The notes under the pieces were generated by a model that was not told the DNA's origin, ran no database searches, and saw nothing but the letters and a program-made list of their open reading frames with translations. From positions 1,433,001-1,497,000 of the forward strand of contig NZ_JACHBR010000002.1 of the NCBI RefSeq assembly GCF_014200435.1: a DNA stretch of 64,000 bases. The letters run 5' to 3'. Positions 33,322-41,290 of this stretch are shown here, one piece after another. The stretch is from Sphaerisporangium krabiense (GTDB lineage: Bacteria > Actinomycetota > Actinomycetes > Streptosporangiales > Streptosporangiaceae). Numbering within the stretch: position 1 is the stretch's first letter; each line of letters begins with the position of its first letter. A program made the translations under genes and the position numbers.

Positions 33322-34494
33322 TCAGTTCACGGTCTCCAGGACGGTGGCGTTGGCGAGGCCGCCGGCCTCGCACATCGTCTGCAGGGCGTAGCGGGCGCCG
33401 CGCCGGCGCATGGCGTGGACCAGGGTGGTCATGATGCGGGCGCCGCTGGCGCCGAGCGGGTGGCCGAGGGCGATCGCGCCGCCGTCGGCGTTGACCTTCG
33501 CCGGGTCGGCGCCGGTCTCCTGCTCCCAGGCCAGCACGACCGAGGCGAAGGCCTCGTTGACCTCGAACAGGTCGATGTCGCCGAGCCGCAGCCCGGCCCT
33601 GCGCAGCACCTTCTCGGTGGCGGGGATCACGCCGGTGAGCATCAGCAGCGGGTCGGACCCGGTGACGGCGAAGGAGTGCAGGCGCGCCAGCGGGCGCAGG
33701 GCGAGCCGGGCGGCGGTCTCGGTGGTCGTGATCAGCAGGGCGGCGGCGCCGTCGTTGATGGGGCTGCTGTTGCCCGCGGTCACCGACCACTCGATCTGCG
33801 GGAACCGCTCGGCGTACCCGGGGTCGGCGAAGGCGGGCCGCAGCGCGGCCAGGGCCGCCATGCCGGTGCCGGGCCGCACCGACTCGTCGCCGCGCACGCC
33901 GCCGATCGGGACGATCTCCTCGTCGAAGAGCCCGGCCGCGTGCGCGGCGGCGGCCCGGACGTGCGATTCCAGCGCGAAGGCGTCCATGCGCTCACGGCTC
34001 AGCGACCACTTGGCGGCGATCAGTTCGGCGCTGATGCCCTGCGGCACCAGGCCCTCGGGGAAGCGGGCGGCCACGCCGGGGCCGAACGGGTCGGAGCCCT
34101 GCGGGACGTTGGACCACATGGGCACGCGGCTCATCGACTCCACGCCGCACGCCACGACCAGGTCGTAGGCGCCGGAGATCACGCCCTGCGCGGCGAAGTG
34201 GACGGCCTGCTGGGAGGACCCGCACTGGCGGTCCACGGTGACGGCGGGCACCGTGTCGGGGAACCCGGCGGAGAGCCAGGCGTACCGGGTGGTGTTCATG
34301 GCCTGCTCGGCGACCTGGTCGACGCAGCCGCCGATCACGTCGTCGACCAGGGCGGGGTCGACGCCCGCGCGGTCGATCAGGGCCTTGAGGGTGTGGGCGA
34401 GCAGGTCGACGGGGTGGATCCCGGCGAGCGCGCCGCCGGGCCTGCCCTTGCCGATGGGGGTGCGCACGGCCTGCACGATCACGGCGTCACGCAT
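33322..34494 (-). CDS. Thiolase (acetyl-CoA C-acyltransferase)
   Basis: A 390-residue thiolase. The acylation cysteine is Cys91 in DRQCGSSQQA. The catalytic histidine is in GHPLGASGAR and the second cysteine in MCEAGGLANA. It cleaves 3-ketoacyl-CoA or condenses acyl-CoA units. ATG 34494 has GGAGG eight bases upstream and gives the usual N-terminus MRDAVIVQAVRTPIGKG. It is divergent from an HxlR regulator with palindromic operators between. Confidence 0.94.
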   Translation of the reverse strand: MRDAVIVQAVRTPIGKGRPGGALAGIHPVDLLAHTLKALIDRAGVDPALVDDVIGGCVDQVAEQAMNTTRYAWLSAGFPDTVPAVTVDRQCGSSQQAVHFAAQGVISGAYDLVVACGVESMSRVPMWSNVPQGSDPFGPGVAARFPEGLVPQGISAELIAAKWSLSRERMDAFALESHVRAAAAHAAGLFDEEIVPIGGVRGDESVRPGTGMAALAALRPAFADPGYAERFPQIEWSVTAGNSSPINDGAAALLITTTETAARLALRPLARLHSFAVTGSDPLLMLTGVIPATEKVLRRAGLRLGDIDLFEVNEAFASVVLAWEQETGADPAKVNADGGAIALGHPLGASGARIMTTLVHAMRRRGARYALQTMCEAGGLANATVLETVN

Positions 34495-34509
34495 CGTGGC
34501 CTCCACTAG

Positions 34510-34567
34510 GTTGGAAAACTGGATTCACTGTAGCCCTGGTAAGTTGGATATTCCAACCCACTAGTGG
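34510..34567. promoter_or_regulatory. Operator region between thiolase and HxlR genes
   Basis: GTTGGATATTCCAAC at 34543-34557 is a perfect palindrome with 6-bp arms around TAT. A second GTTGGA half-site lies at 34510-34515, 33 bp away (about three turns). A further perfect palindrome, CCACTAGTGG, follows at 34558-34567. These are likely sites for the adjacent HxlR regulator controlling itself and the thiolase. Confidence 0.65.
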
Positions 34568-34578
34568 AGCGTGTGACC

Positions 34579-35100
34579 GTGCCCACACCCACGCCGCCCC
34601 GGCCGCCGGCGGACGAGTCGCAGCCCGCCGCGCGGGCCGGTTCGCGCCCCTGCTCGATCGCCGACGCCCTGAGCGTGGTCGGCGAGAAGTACTCCCTGCT
34701 CGTGCTGCGCGAGGTGTTCCTCGGCGTGCGCCGCTTCGACGCCATCGCGCGCAACGTGGGAGCCCCGCGCGACATCCTGGCCGCGCGCCTGCGCCGCCTC
34801 ACCGAGGGCGGCGTGCTGGAGAAGGTGCTCTACAGCGAGCGTCCCGCCCGCCACGAGTACCGCCTCACCGCGGCGGGCCGCGAGCTGGAACCGGTCCTGC
34901 TGCTGCTGCGCCAGTGGGGCGACCGGCACCTGACCGACCGCCCCCCGGTGGTCGTGGAGCACTCCTGTGGCGCCGACCTGGATCCCGTCGTGCTCTGCCG
35001 CGCGTGCGGCGCCACCGCGGCCGGGTCCTCGCGCGTCCACGTCACGATCCCCGGCTGGACCGTCACCGGCCCCGTGGAGGAGCCCCCGACGGCCGGTTGA
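34579..35100 (+). CDS. HxlR-family winged-helix regulator
   Basis: A 173-residue regulator. The HxlR domain starts at CSIADALSVVGEKYSLLVLREV, whose first cysteine is the redox or ligand-sensing residue in some members, and continues RFDAIARNVGAPRDILAARL. A C-terminal segment with CGADLDPVVLCRACG resembles a small metal-binding knuckle. GTG 34579 is preferred because GGAG lies nine bases upstream; GTG 34564 and 34573 are alternatives. It is divergent from the thiolase gene, which it probably controls. Confidence 0.88.
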   Translation: MPTPTPPRPPADESQPAARAGSRPCSIADALSVVGEKYSLLVLREVFLGVRRFDAIARNVGAPRDILAARLRRLTEGGVLEKVLYSERPARHEYRLTAAGRELEPVLLLLRQWGDRHLTDRPPVVVEHSCGADLDPVVLCRACGATAAGSSRVHVTIPGWTVTGPVEEPPTAG

Positions 35101-35259
35101 CCGTGCTCGCGACGCCCTGACCCCGCCGGCGGGAACGGCCCCGGTGGCACGGTGGAGTTCATGGTTTCCCACGAGGCGGCCCGCGGGCGGGCGGGGCCAC
35201 CATCGAGAGGCCCGCGCCCGCTCCGGGCGCGGCGCGGGTCCAGCGGAAGGGAGACCCAG

Positions 35260-35784
35260 GTGGGAGTTCTGCCGAGAGCAAGGGCCGTGATCCTCGTCGC
35301 GATCATGGTCGTCACGTCGGTCGTGGTCCAGGCGGCGCCGGGCCACGCCGTGGACTACTGGGAGATCAGCGCCAGGCACAGCTGGAAGTGCCTGGACGTC
35401 GCCGGGTTCGGCACGGCCGACGGGACCGACGTCTTCCAGTGGAGCTGCACCGGGGCCGCCAACCAGCGGTGGTCCCTGGTGGACTCCGGGGACGGCAGGA
35501 CGGTCTACATCAGGTCCCAGCACAGCGGCAAGTGCCTGGACGTGGCGGGCGCGAGCACCGCCAACGGCGCCGACGTCTTCCAGTGGACCTGCCTGGGCAC
35601 GGCCAACCAGAAGTGGTTCCTGCAGTCCACTTCGGCCCAGTGGTTCATCGCGATCGCCCAGCACAGCGGCAAGTGCCTGGACGTCGCCGGGTCCGGGACG
35701 GCCGACGGCACCAACGTCTTCCAGTGGAGCTGCTTCGACCCCCGCCACGCCAACCAGGAGTGGCAGATGGCCGCCGCCCTCTGA
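35260..35784 (+). CDS. Secreted ricin-type beta-trefoil lectin
   Basis: A 174-residue exported protein. A signal peptide ends near GHA-VDYW. The mature part is one complete ricin B-type lectin domain of three repeats, each with CLDVAG...ADGT/ANGADVFQW-C...NQ-W (QxW motif). It should bind carbohydrate outside the cell. No catalytic domain is attached, unlike many actinomycete lectin-hydrolase fusions. GTG 35260 has GGAAGGGA upstream; longer readings add non-signal residues. Confidence 0.88.
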   Translation: MGVLPRARAVILVAIMVVTSVVVQAAPGHAVDYWEISARHSWKCLDVAGFGTADGTDVFQWSCTGAANQRWSLVDSGDGRTVYIRSQHSGKCLDVAGASTANGADVFQWTCLGTANQKWFLQSTSAQWFIAIAQHSGKCLDVAGSGTADGTNVFQWSCFDPRHANQEWQMAAAL

Positions 35785-35796
35785 GCCGGGCACTCC

Positions 35797-35828
35797 GCGG
35801 GGCCCGTCGCGCCGGCGCCGGGCCCCGC
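35797..35828. terminator. Hairpin between convergent lectin and nitroreductase genes
   Basis: GCGGGGCCC at 35797-35805 pairs exactly with 35820-35828 around a 14-base loop. It starts 12 bases after the lectin stop. Confidence 0.6.
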
Positions 35829-35836
35829 CTCCGGCG

Positions 35837-36544
35837 TCAGCCGGCGTCGCCGATCTCGACCATCACCTGGTCCAGGGACTTGCGGGTCAGGTCGGGCACC
35901 TCACAGTCGGGGGTGGGGTAGCCGACCGGGATGACGGCGAAGGCCTTCTCGTTGACCGGGCGGTCCAGGACCTCCGACAGGAAGCGCATCGGGCTCGGGG
36001 TGTGGATCAGGGCCGCCAGGCCCGACAGGTGCAGCGTGGTCAGCAGCATGCCCACCGCGATGCCGACCGACTCGTTGACGTAGTAGTGCTTGCGGGTCGA
36101 GCCGTCGGGGGCCAGGTAGTAGCGCTGCTGGAAGACCACGATCAGGTGGGGGGCCTCGGTGAGGTGGGTCTTGACGTCGTCGGTGCCGAGGGGGCGCAGG
36201 GCCTCCAGCCACTCCTCGCCGAGCCGCCCCGCATATGCCTCGCGCTCCTCCTCCTCGGCGGCCTCCCGGATGCGCCGGCGGACCTCCGGGTCGGTGACGT
36301 GCACGAACGTCCAGGGCTGCTGGTGGGCGCCGGACGGCGCGGTGGCGGCGACGGCGATGGCGTCGCGCACCGCCTGCGCGGGCACGGGGTCGGGCGAGAA
36401 CTGGCGGACGGTGCGCCGCTCCTCCATGCGGCGGCGCAGCGTGGCGGCGGTTCTCAGCGTCTCCTGCTCGGGCAGCCGGGGTGGCCGGTAGCCGACGGAG
36501 CGGTAGGGCTTGCCATGGATGGGTTCCCAGGCCGTCGTAGTCAT
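35837..36544 (-). CDS. Nitroreductase-family flavoprotein
   Basis: A 235-residue FMN-dependent nitroreductase-fold protein. The signature RRTVRQFSPDPVP and SGAHQQPWTFVHV match the subgroup related to BluB and iodotyrosine deiodinase. The C-terminal half has HYYVNESVGIAVGMLLTTLH and IPVGYPTPDCEVPDL. It likely reduces an electrophilic substrate with NAD(P)H; the substrate is unknown. The message is probably leaderless: TACGAT lies six bases before ATG 36544. Confidence 0.88.
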   Translation of the reverse strand: MTTTAWEPIHGKPYRSVGYRPPRLPEQETLRTAATLRRRMEERRTVRQFSPDPVPAQAVRDAIAVAATAPSGAHQQPWTFVHVTDPEVRRRIREAAEEEEREAYAGRLGEEWLEALRPLGTDDVKTHLTEAPHLIVVFQQRYYLAPDGSTRKHYYVNESVGIAVGMLLTTLHLSGLAALIHTPSPMRFLSEVLDRPVNEKAFAVIPVGYPTPDCEVPDLTRKSLDQVMVEIGDAG

Positions 36545-36550
36545 ACGGTG

Positions 36551-36556
36551 ATCGTA
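36551..36556 (-). promoter_or_regulatory. -10 element for a leaderless nitroreductase transcript
   Basis: TACGAT on the minus strand ends six bases before ATG 36544. No ribosome site is present. Confidence 0.5.
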
Positions 36557-36713
36557 GGGACGCCGCCCGACAGATCGCCAGATATGCCCATACAGCGGAA
36601 AATCGGCCCCTGGGCACCCCCGTCCGGACGGCGGGCGCGGCGGCCGGAGGGGCGGCGCCGGCCGCGACCATGCCGTGACCGCCGGGGCGTGACGAAACCG
36701 CCGGAAAGGGCGC

Positions 36714-36719
36714 TACCGT
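36714..36719 (+). promoter_or_regulatory. -10 element for a leaderless Lrp/AsnC transcript
   Basis: TACCGT ends seven bases before GTG 36727. Confidence 0.5.
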
Positions 36720-36726
36720 TTACGGA

Positions 36727-37182
36727 GTGGAGGACATCGATCGCCGGATCGTGACGCTGCTGGCCCGGGACGGCCGCATGAGCTTCACCGATCTCGCCAG
36801 AGAGACCGGCCTGTCGGTCTCGGCCGTTCACCAGCGGGTGCGCAGGCTAGAGAAACGCGGCGTGATCAGGAGCTACGCGGCGCTGATCGACCACGACGCG
36901 GTCGGTCTCCCGCTCACGGCGTTCGTCTCGATCAAGCCGATCGACCCCTCGGCCCCCGACGACGCGCCCGAGCGGCTGGAGCACCTCACCGCGATCGAGG
37001 CCTGCCACAGCGTCGCGGGGGACGAGAGCTACATCCTGAAGGTGCGGGTGCCCTCGCCGAACGCGCTGGAACTGCTGCTCCAGCAGATCCGCGCCGCGGC
37101 CAACGTGGCCACCCGCACCACGATCGTGCTCAGCACCCCGTACGAGTACCGCACCCCCGACCTCACGGGGGACGCCTCCTAG
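36727..37182 (+). CDS. Lrp/AsnC-family regulator
   Basis: A 151-residue regulator. An N-terminal helix-turn-helix (IDRRIVTLLARDGRMSFTDL, LSVSAVHQRVRRLEKRG) is followed by a RAM ligand-binding domain (CHSVAGDESYILKVRVPS). Lrp proteins sense amino acids and form octamers. It is divergent from the nitroreductase gene with 182 bases between, so that gene is a possible target. Confidence 0.92.
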   Translation: MEDIDRRIVTLLARDGRMSFTDLARETGLSVSAVHQRVRRLEKRGVIRSYAALIDHDAVGLPLTAFVSIKPIDPSAPDDAPERLEHLTAIEACHSVAGDESYILKVRVPSPNALELLLQQIRAAANVATRTTIVLSTPYEYRTPDLTGDAS

Positions 37183-37211
37183 AAGGCGCCCCCCGAGGCG
37201 TCACCGGCCCG

Positions 37212-38192
37212 CTACGAGACCGTCGCGGGCTCGGCGAAGCCCTCGCGCAGCCGTGCCGCGGCGCCCGGCTCCGCGCCGAGGCGCTCCAGGCCGAGCAGCG
37301 CGGCGCCCACGATCGGCGGCAGGTCGGTCACCAGCAGCCTCGCCGCCGGGGCCTGCGCGGCGTACCGCTCCTCGATCATGCCGTGCAGCAGCGGGTGGCG
37401 GGCGGTGAGCACGCCGCCGCCGAGCACGACCTCGCACGGCCGCTCCAGCAGGCCGAGCCGCCGCATCGCGACCACGCCCATGACCGCGACCTCGTCGGCC
37501 TGCCGCTCCACCACCGCGCGGGCGACGGCGTCCCCCGCGGCGGCGGTCTCCAGCAGCGCCGGCACCAGGCCGTGCAGCACCTCCTGGCCGAGCTCGCCGA
37601 AGTGGACGGCCAGGACGACCTCCTCGGCCCGCCGCACCCCGAAGTGCCCGCGGACCGTCTCCAGCAGCCGCGTGGCGGGCCCGCGGCCGTCCTCGGCGCG
37701 CACCGCGTGCCACAGCGCCTCCTCGCCGAGGCCGTACCCGCCGCCCCAGTCGCCGCTCAGCCGGCCGAGCGCGGGGAAGCGGGCGATCTCGCCGCCGGGG
37801 GACACCCCGACCGCGTTGATCCCCGCGCCGCACACCACCGCCACGCCCCACGGCCGCGTGGCCCCGGCGCGCAGCAGCGCGAAGGTGTCGTTGCCGACCA
37901 CGACGTCCGCGCCGTACCCGCGCGAGGAGATCTCCTCGCGCAGCGCCTCCTCCTCGACGGGCAGGTCGGCTCCGGCCACGTACGCCGACACCAGGTCCGC
38001 GTACGGCGTCGCGGCGTCCTCGCCCAGCATGCGCCGCGTGGTCTCGCCGAGCACGTCGATGGCGGCGGGCACGCCCGAGCTCTGCGGGGTGAACCCGGCG
38101 CCCCTGCCGAGGGCCAGGACCGTGCCGTCCTCGGCCACCAGCGCGACGTCGGTCTTGCTGTTGCCTCCGTCGACCGCGAGGACGGTCCTCAC
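37212..38192 (-). CDS. BadF/BcrA-type sugar kinase (N-acetylglucosamine kinase-like)
   Basis: A 326-residue ASKHA-fold kinase. The phosphate-binding loop DGGNSKTDVALV, a GVAVVCGAGINAVGV segment and GRLSGDWGGGYGLGEEALW match N-acetylglucosamine kinases of the BadF/BcrA family. It should phosphorylate an imported amino sugar or related monosaccharide. GTG 38192 overlaps the GH4 stop as GTGA. Coupling to GH4 suggests that the substrate is phosphorylated in the cell, since GH4 enzymes often use 6-phosphoglycosides. Confidence 0.88.
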   Translation of the reverse strand: MRTVLAVDGGNSKTDVALVAEDGTVLALGRGAGFTPQSSGVPAAIDVLGETTRRMLGEDAATPYADLVSAYVAGADLPVEEEALREEISSRGYGADVVVGNDTFALLRAGATRPWGVAVVCGAGINAVGVSPGGEIARFPALGRLSGDWGGGYGLGEEALWHAVRAEDGRGPATRLLETVRGHFGVRRAEEVVLAVHFGELGQEVLHGLVPALLETAAAGDAVARAVVERQADEVAVMGVVAMRRLGLLERPCEVVLGGGVLTARHPLLHGMIEERYAAQAPAARLLVTDLPPIVGAALLGLERLGAEPGAAARLREGFAEPATVS

Positions 38193-39451
38193 GCGCGCAC
38201 CGCCCAGGGCAGGAAGGCGCGGTTGGCCGCGACCAGCCGCTCGGCCAGGTCCCGCGACACCGACGCCTGGCCGATCAGCGGGTGGGCCAGCAGCGCGTCG
38301 GCGACCCGGTCGGTCCCGCCGTGCAGCGCGGCCTCCAGGGCCAGGGCCTCGTAGGCGGTGACGTGGGCGATCAGCCCGGCGTACAGCGGCTCCACCGGAT
38401 CGACCGGCAGGGCCGTGGCCCCGGCCGCGCCGATGCGCGCGGGCACCTCGATCACCGCGTCGCCGGGCAGGAACGGCAGCGTGCCGTCGTTGCGCAGGTT
38501 GACCACCTGCGTGTCGCCCCGGTCGTTGACCAGCGAGGAGATGAGCGCGACCGCCGACTCCGAGTAGAACGCGCCGCCGCGCTTCTCCAGCAGCTCGGGC
38601 TTGGTGTCCACGGCCGGGTCGGCGTACATGGCGAGCAGCCGCTCCTCCATCGCGGCGACCTCGGCGGCCCGCGACGGCTTGGCGCGCTGCTCGGTCACCA
38701 CCGCGTCGTGCTCGTAGAAGTAGCGCAGGTAGTACGACGGCACGACGCCGAGCCTGCGGATCAGCTCCACGGGCAGGCCGATCGCGGCGGCGATCTCCTC
38801 GCCGTGGCCGTCGAGCAGCCGCGGCAGCACGTCGTCGCCGTCCACGCGCACGGAACGTTCCCAGGTGAGGTGGTTGAGGCCGACGTGGCCGAGCGAGACC
38901 CGCTCGGGGGTGACGCCGAGGGCGGCGGCGAAGCGCCGCTGGAACCCGATGGCCACGTTGCACAGGCCGATCGCCCGGTGCCCGGCCTGCAGCAGCGCGC
39001 GGGTGACGATGCCGACCGGGTTGGTGAAGTCGACGATCCACGCCTCGGGCGCGGCCTTGGCCACCCGCTCGGCGATGTCCAGCACCACCGGGACGGTGCG
39101 CAGGGCCTTGGCCAGGCCGCCCGCGCCGGTGGTCTCCTGCCCGACGCAGCCGCACTCCAGCGGCAGCGTCTCGTCCACGTTGCGCGCGGCCTGTCCGCCG
39201 ATCCGCAACTGGATGAGGACGGCCTGGGCTCCGGCCACGCCCTCCTCCACGGTGGTGGCCGTGCTCACGGTGGCCGGGTGGCCGGCCCGCGCGAGCATCC
39301 GCGACGCCATCCCCGACACCAGGCCGAGCCGCCGCTCGTCGGGATCGACGAGCGCGATCTCCGACAGCGGCAGTTCCTCACGCAACCGGGCGAACCCGTC
39401 GATGAGTTCCGGTGTGTAGGTGGAGCCGCCCCCGACAACGGCCAGTTTCAT
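38189..39451 (-). CDS. GH4 family glycosidase (6-phospho-beta-glucosidase-like)
   Basis: A 420-residue GH4 enzyme, which cleaves glycosides by an NAD- and manganese-dependent oxidation-elimination route. The NAD loop VVGGGSTYTPELIDG is at residues 5-19. Manganese ligands are Cys164 in LCNVAIGF and His194 in VGLNHLTW. GH4 partners are often PTS-fed; here the transporter is ABC type and a kinase follows, so phosphorylation may occur after import. The ATG overlaps the permease stop as TGATG. Confidence 0.92.
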   Translation of the reverse strand: MKLAVVGGGSTYTPELIDGFARLREELPLSEIALVDPDERRLGLVSGMASRMLARAGHPATVSTATTVEEGVAGAQAVLIQLRIGGQAARNVDETLPLECGCVGQETTGAGGLAKALRTVPVVLDIAERVAKAAPEAWIVDFTNPVGIVTRALLQAGHRAIGLCNVAIGFQRRFAAALGVTPERVSLGHVGLNHLTWERSVRVDGDDVLPRLLDGHGEEIAAAIGLPVELIRRLGVVPSYYLRYFYEHDAVVTEQRAKPSRAAEVAAMEERLLAMYADPAVDTKPELLEKRGGAFYSESAVALISSLVNDRGDTQVVNLRNDGTLPFLPGDAVIEVPARIGAAGATALPVDPVEPLYAGLIAHVTAYEALALEAALHGGTDRVADALLAHPLIGQASVSRDLAERLVAANRAFLPWAVRA

Positions 39452-40329
39452 CACTTGACTCCCGTCAGCTTGACGCCTTCGATGAATGCCTTTTGGGCGA
39501 AGAAGAAGACTATGATCACCGGGGCCATGGCGAGAAGGGTGGCCGCCATGGTCAGGTTCCATTGGACCCGGTGCACGGCTCTGAAGGATGCCAGGCCGAT
39601 CGACAGCGTCCAGTGGGAGGTGTCGGTCCCCGCGTACAGCAGCGGGCCGTAGTAGTCGTTCCAGCAGTAGAAGAACTGGAACAGGGCGACGGCCGCGATC
39701 GCGGGCCGCGCCATGGGCAGGATCACCCGGACCAGCGTGCCGAACTCCCCGTACCCGTCCACGCGGGCCGCGTCGGAGTACTCCTTGGGGATCGTCACCA
39801 GGAACTGCCGCAGCAGGAAGATGGAGAAGGCGTCCCCGAGCAGCATGGGCAGGATCAGCGGCCACAGCGTGCCGGTCAGGTGGAACCGCGCCCACAGGAT
39901 GTAGACGGGAACGGCGACGACCTGCGGCGGCAGCATCATCGTGGTGATGACCAGCAGGGTCGCCAGCCTGCGCCCGGGGAAGCGGAACCGCGCCAGCGCG
40001 TACGCCACCGGGATCGAGGAGACAAGCATGAACACGGTGGCCAGCACCGCGTACAGGAGCGTGTTGAGTATCCAGGTGAGCAGCGGGGCCTTCTGGAAGA
40101 TCTCCGCGAAGTTGCCCCACTCCCACCGCTCGGGCCACAGTCGCGAGGTGAGCGCCTGGTGGTCGGTCATGACGGCGGTCAGCGCGATGAACCCCAGGGG
40201 CGCGAGGAACATGATGGCCAGGGCCAGCGCGAACGCGTGGGTGGCGATCCAGGTCAGCACGGCGCGCCCGCGGTGCCCGCGCGCCCTGCCGGTCGTGCCC
40301 CGGGCGCGGGACGCCAGGGTGAGGGTCAT
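39451..40329 (-). CDS. Sugar ABC transporter permease (MalG type), cassette 2
   Basis: A 292-residue permease with six predicted helices and an EAA loop beginning DAARVDGYG. The ATG overlaps the stop of the MalF-type permease as ATGA. It forms the pore with that permease. No ATPase gene is present in this cassette. Confidence 0.93.
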   Translation of the reverse strand: MTLTLASRARGTTGRARGHRGRAVLTWIATHAFALALAIMFLAPLGFIALTAVMTDHQALTSRLWPERWEWGNFAEIFQKAPLLTWILNTLLYAVLATVFMLVSSIPVAYALARFRFPGRRLATLLVITTMMLPPQVVAVPVYILWARFHLTGTLWPLILPMLLGDAFSIFLLRQFLVTIPKEYSDAARVDGYGEFGTLVRVILPMARPAIAAVALFQFFYCWNDYYGPLLYAGTDTSHWTLSIGLASFRAVHRVQWNLTMAATLLAMAPVIIVFFFAQKAFIEGVKLTGVK

Positions 40330-41285
40330 GCGTCCTCCTCGGCCAGGCCGCGGAACTGCCGCAGCAGGAACAGGGTGAACACCATCGACACCGCGAACAG
40401 GATGAGCGCGAGAACGCAGGCGTAACCCATGGCGAAGTCCCGGAACCCCTGGTGGAACAGCCATTCCGGGAAGGTCAGGGTGGACTGGGCGGGGTAGCCG
40501 GGGGTGAAGACCGAGCCGGCGGAGTCGGTGGACCCGGAGGCCACGCGCGCGGCCACCATGGCCTGGGTGAAGTACTGCAGGGTCTGGATGACGCCGGTGA
40601 CGGCGGCGAACATCAGCACCGGGCGGATCACCGGCAGGGTGACGTGGAAGAACTGCTGCCAGGGACCGGCGCCGTCCAGGGCGGCGGCCTCGTAGAGCTG
40701 CTTCGGCACGTCGAGCAGCGCGGCCAGGAAGATCACCATCAGGTCGCCGACGGACCACAGCCCGAGCAGGGTGAGCCCGGGCTTGGCCCAGCCCGGGTCG
40801 CCGAACCAGTCCGGCGAGGGCAGGCCGATCGCCGACAGGATCGCCGGGACCGGGCCGGTGCCCGGGTTGAGCAGGTAGACGAAGCCGAGCGTCCCGGCGA
40901 CCAGCGGCACCAGGGACGGCAGGTAGAACACCGTCCTGAAGAACCCGACCCCGGCCTTGAGCTTGGTGACGAGCTGGGCGACGCCGAGCCCGAACAGCAC
41001 CCGCGCCGGCACCATCACCACGACCAGCCACAGCGTGTTGCGGATGGCGGTCCAGGCGGCCTCGTCCTTCAGGAAGTACCGGTAGTTGAGCAGGCCGACC
41101 GGCTCCAGCGTGAACAGGTCGTAGCGCTGGAAGGAGAAGTAGACGGTCGCGATCAGCGGATAGGCGAAGAAGACGGAGAACCCGGCCAGCCACGGGGACA
41201 GGTAGAGCAGGGCTCTGAGGGCGGGGCGGCGCCGGCCGCCGACCGGCACCGCCCTCCCGCGACGCCCGAGCGTCGTCGTGGCCAC
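40326..41285 (-). CDS. Sugar ABC transporter permease (MalF type), cassette 2
   Basis: A 319-residue permease with a basic N-terminus (RRGRAVPVGGRRR), six predicted helices and an EAA loop beginning EAAALDGAG. It starts at GTG 41285, five bases after the binding-protein stop. A short insert rich in Ser, Thr and Gly (ARVASGSTDSAGS) sits in a loop before the last helices. Confidence 0.92.
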   Translation of the reverse strand: MATTTLGRRGRAVPVGGRRRPALRALLYLSPWLAGFSVFFAYPLIATVYFSFQRYDLFTLEPVGLLNYRYFLKDEAAWTAIRNTLWLVVVMVPARVLFGLGVAQLVTKLKAGVGFFRTVFYLPSLVPLVAGTLGFVYLLNPGTGPVPAILSAIGLPSPDWFGDPGWAKPGLTLLGLWSVGDLMVIFLAALLDVPKQLYEAAALDGAGPWQQFFHVTLPVIRPVLMFAAVTGVIQTLQYFTQAMVAARVASGSTDSAGSVFTPGYPAQSTLTFPEWLFHQGFRDFAMGYACVLALILFAVSMVFTLFLLRQFRGLAEEDA

Positions 41286-41290
41286 GCGGA

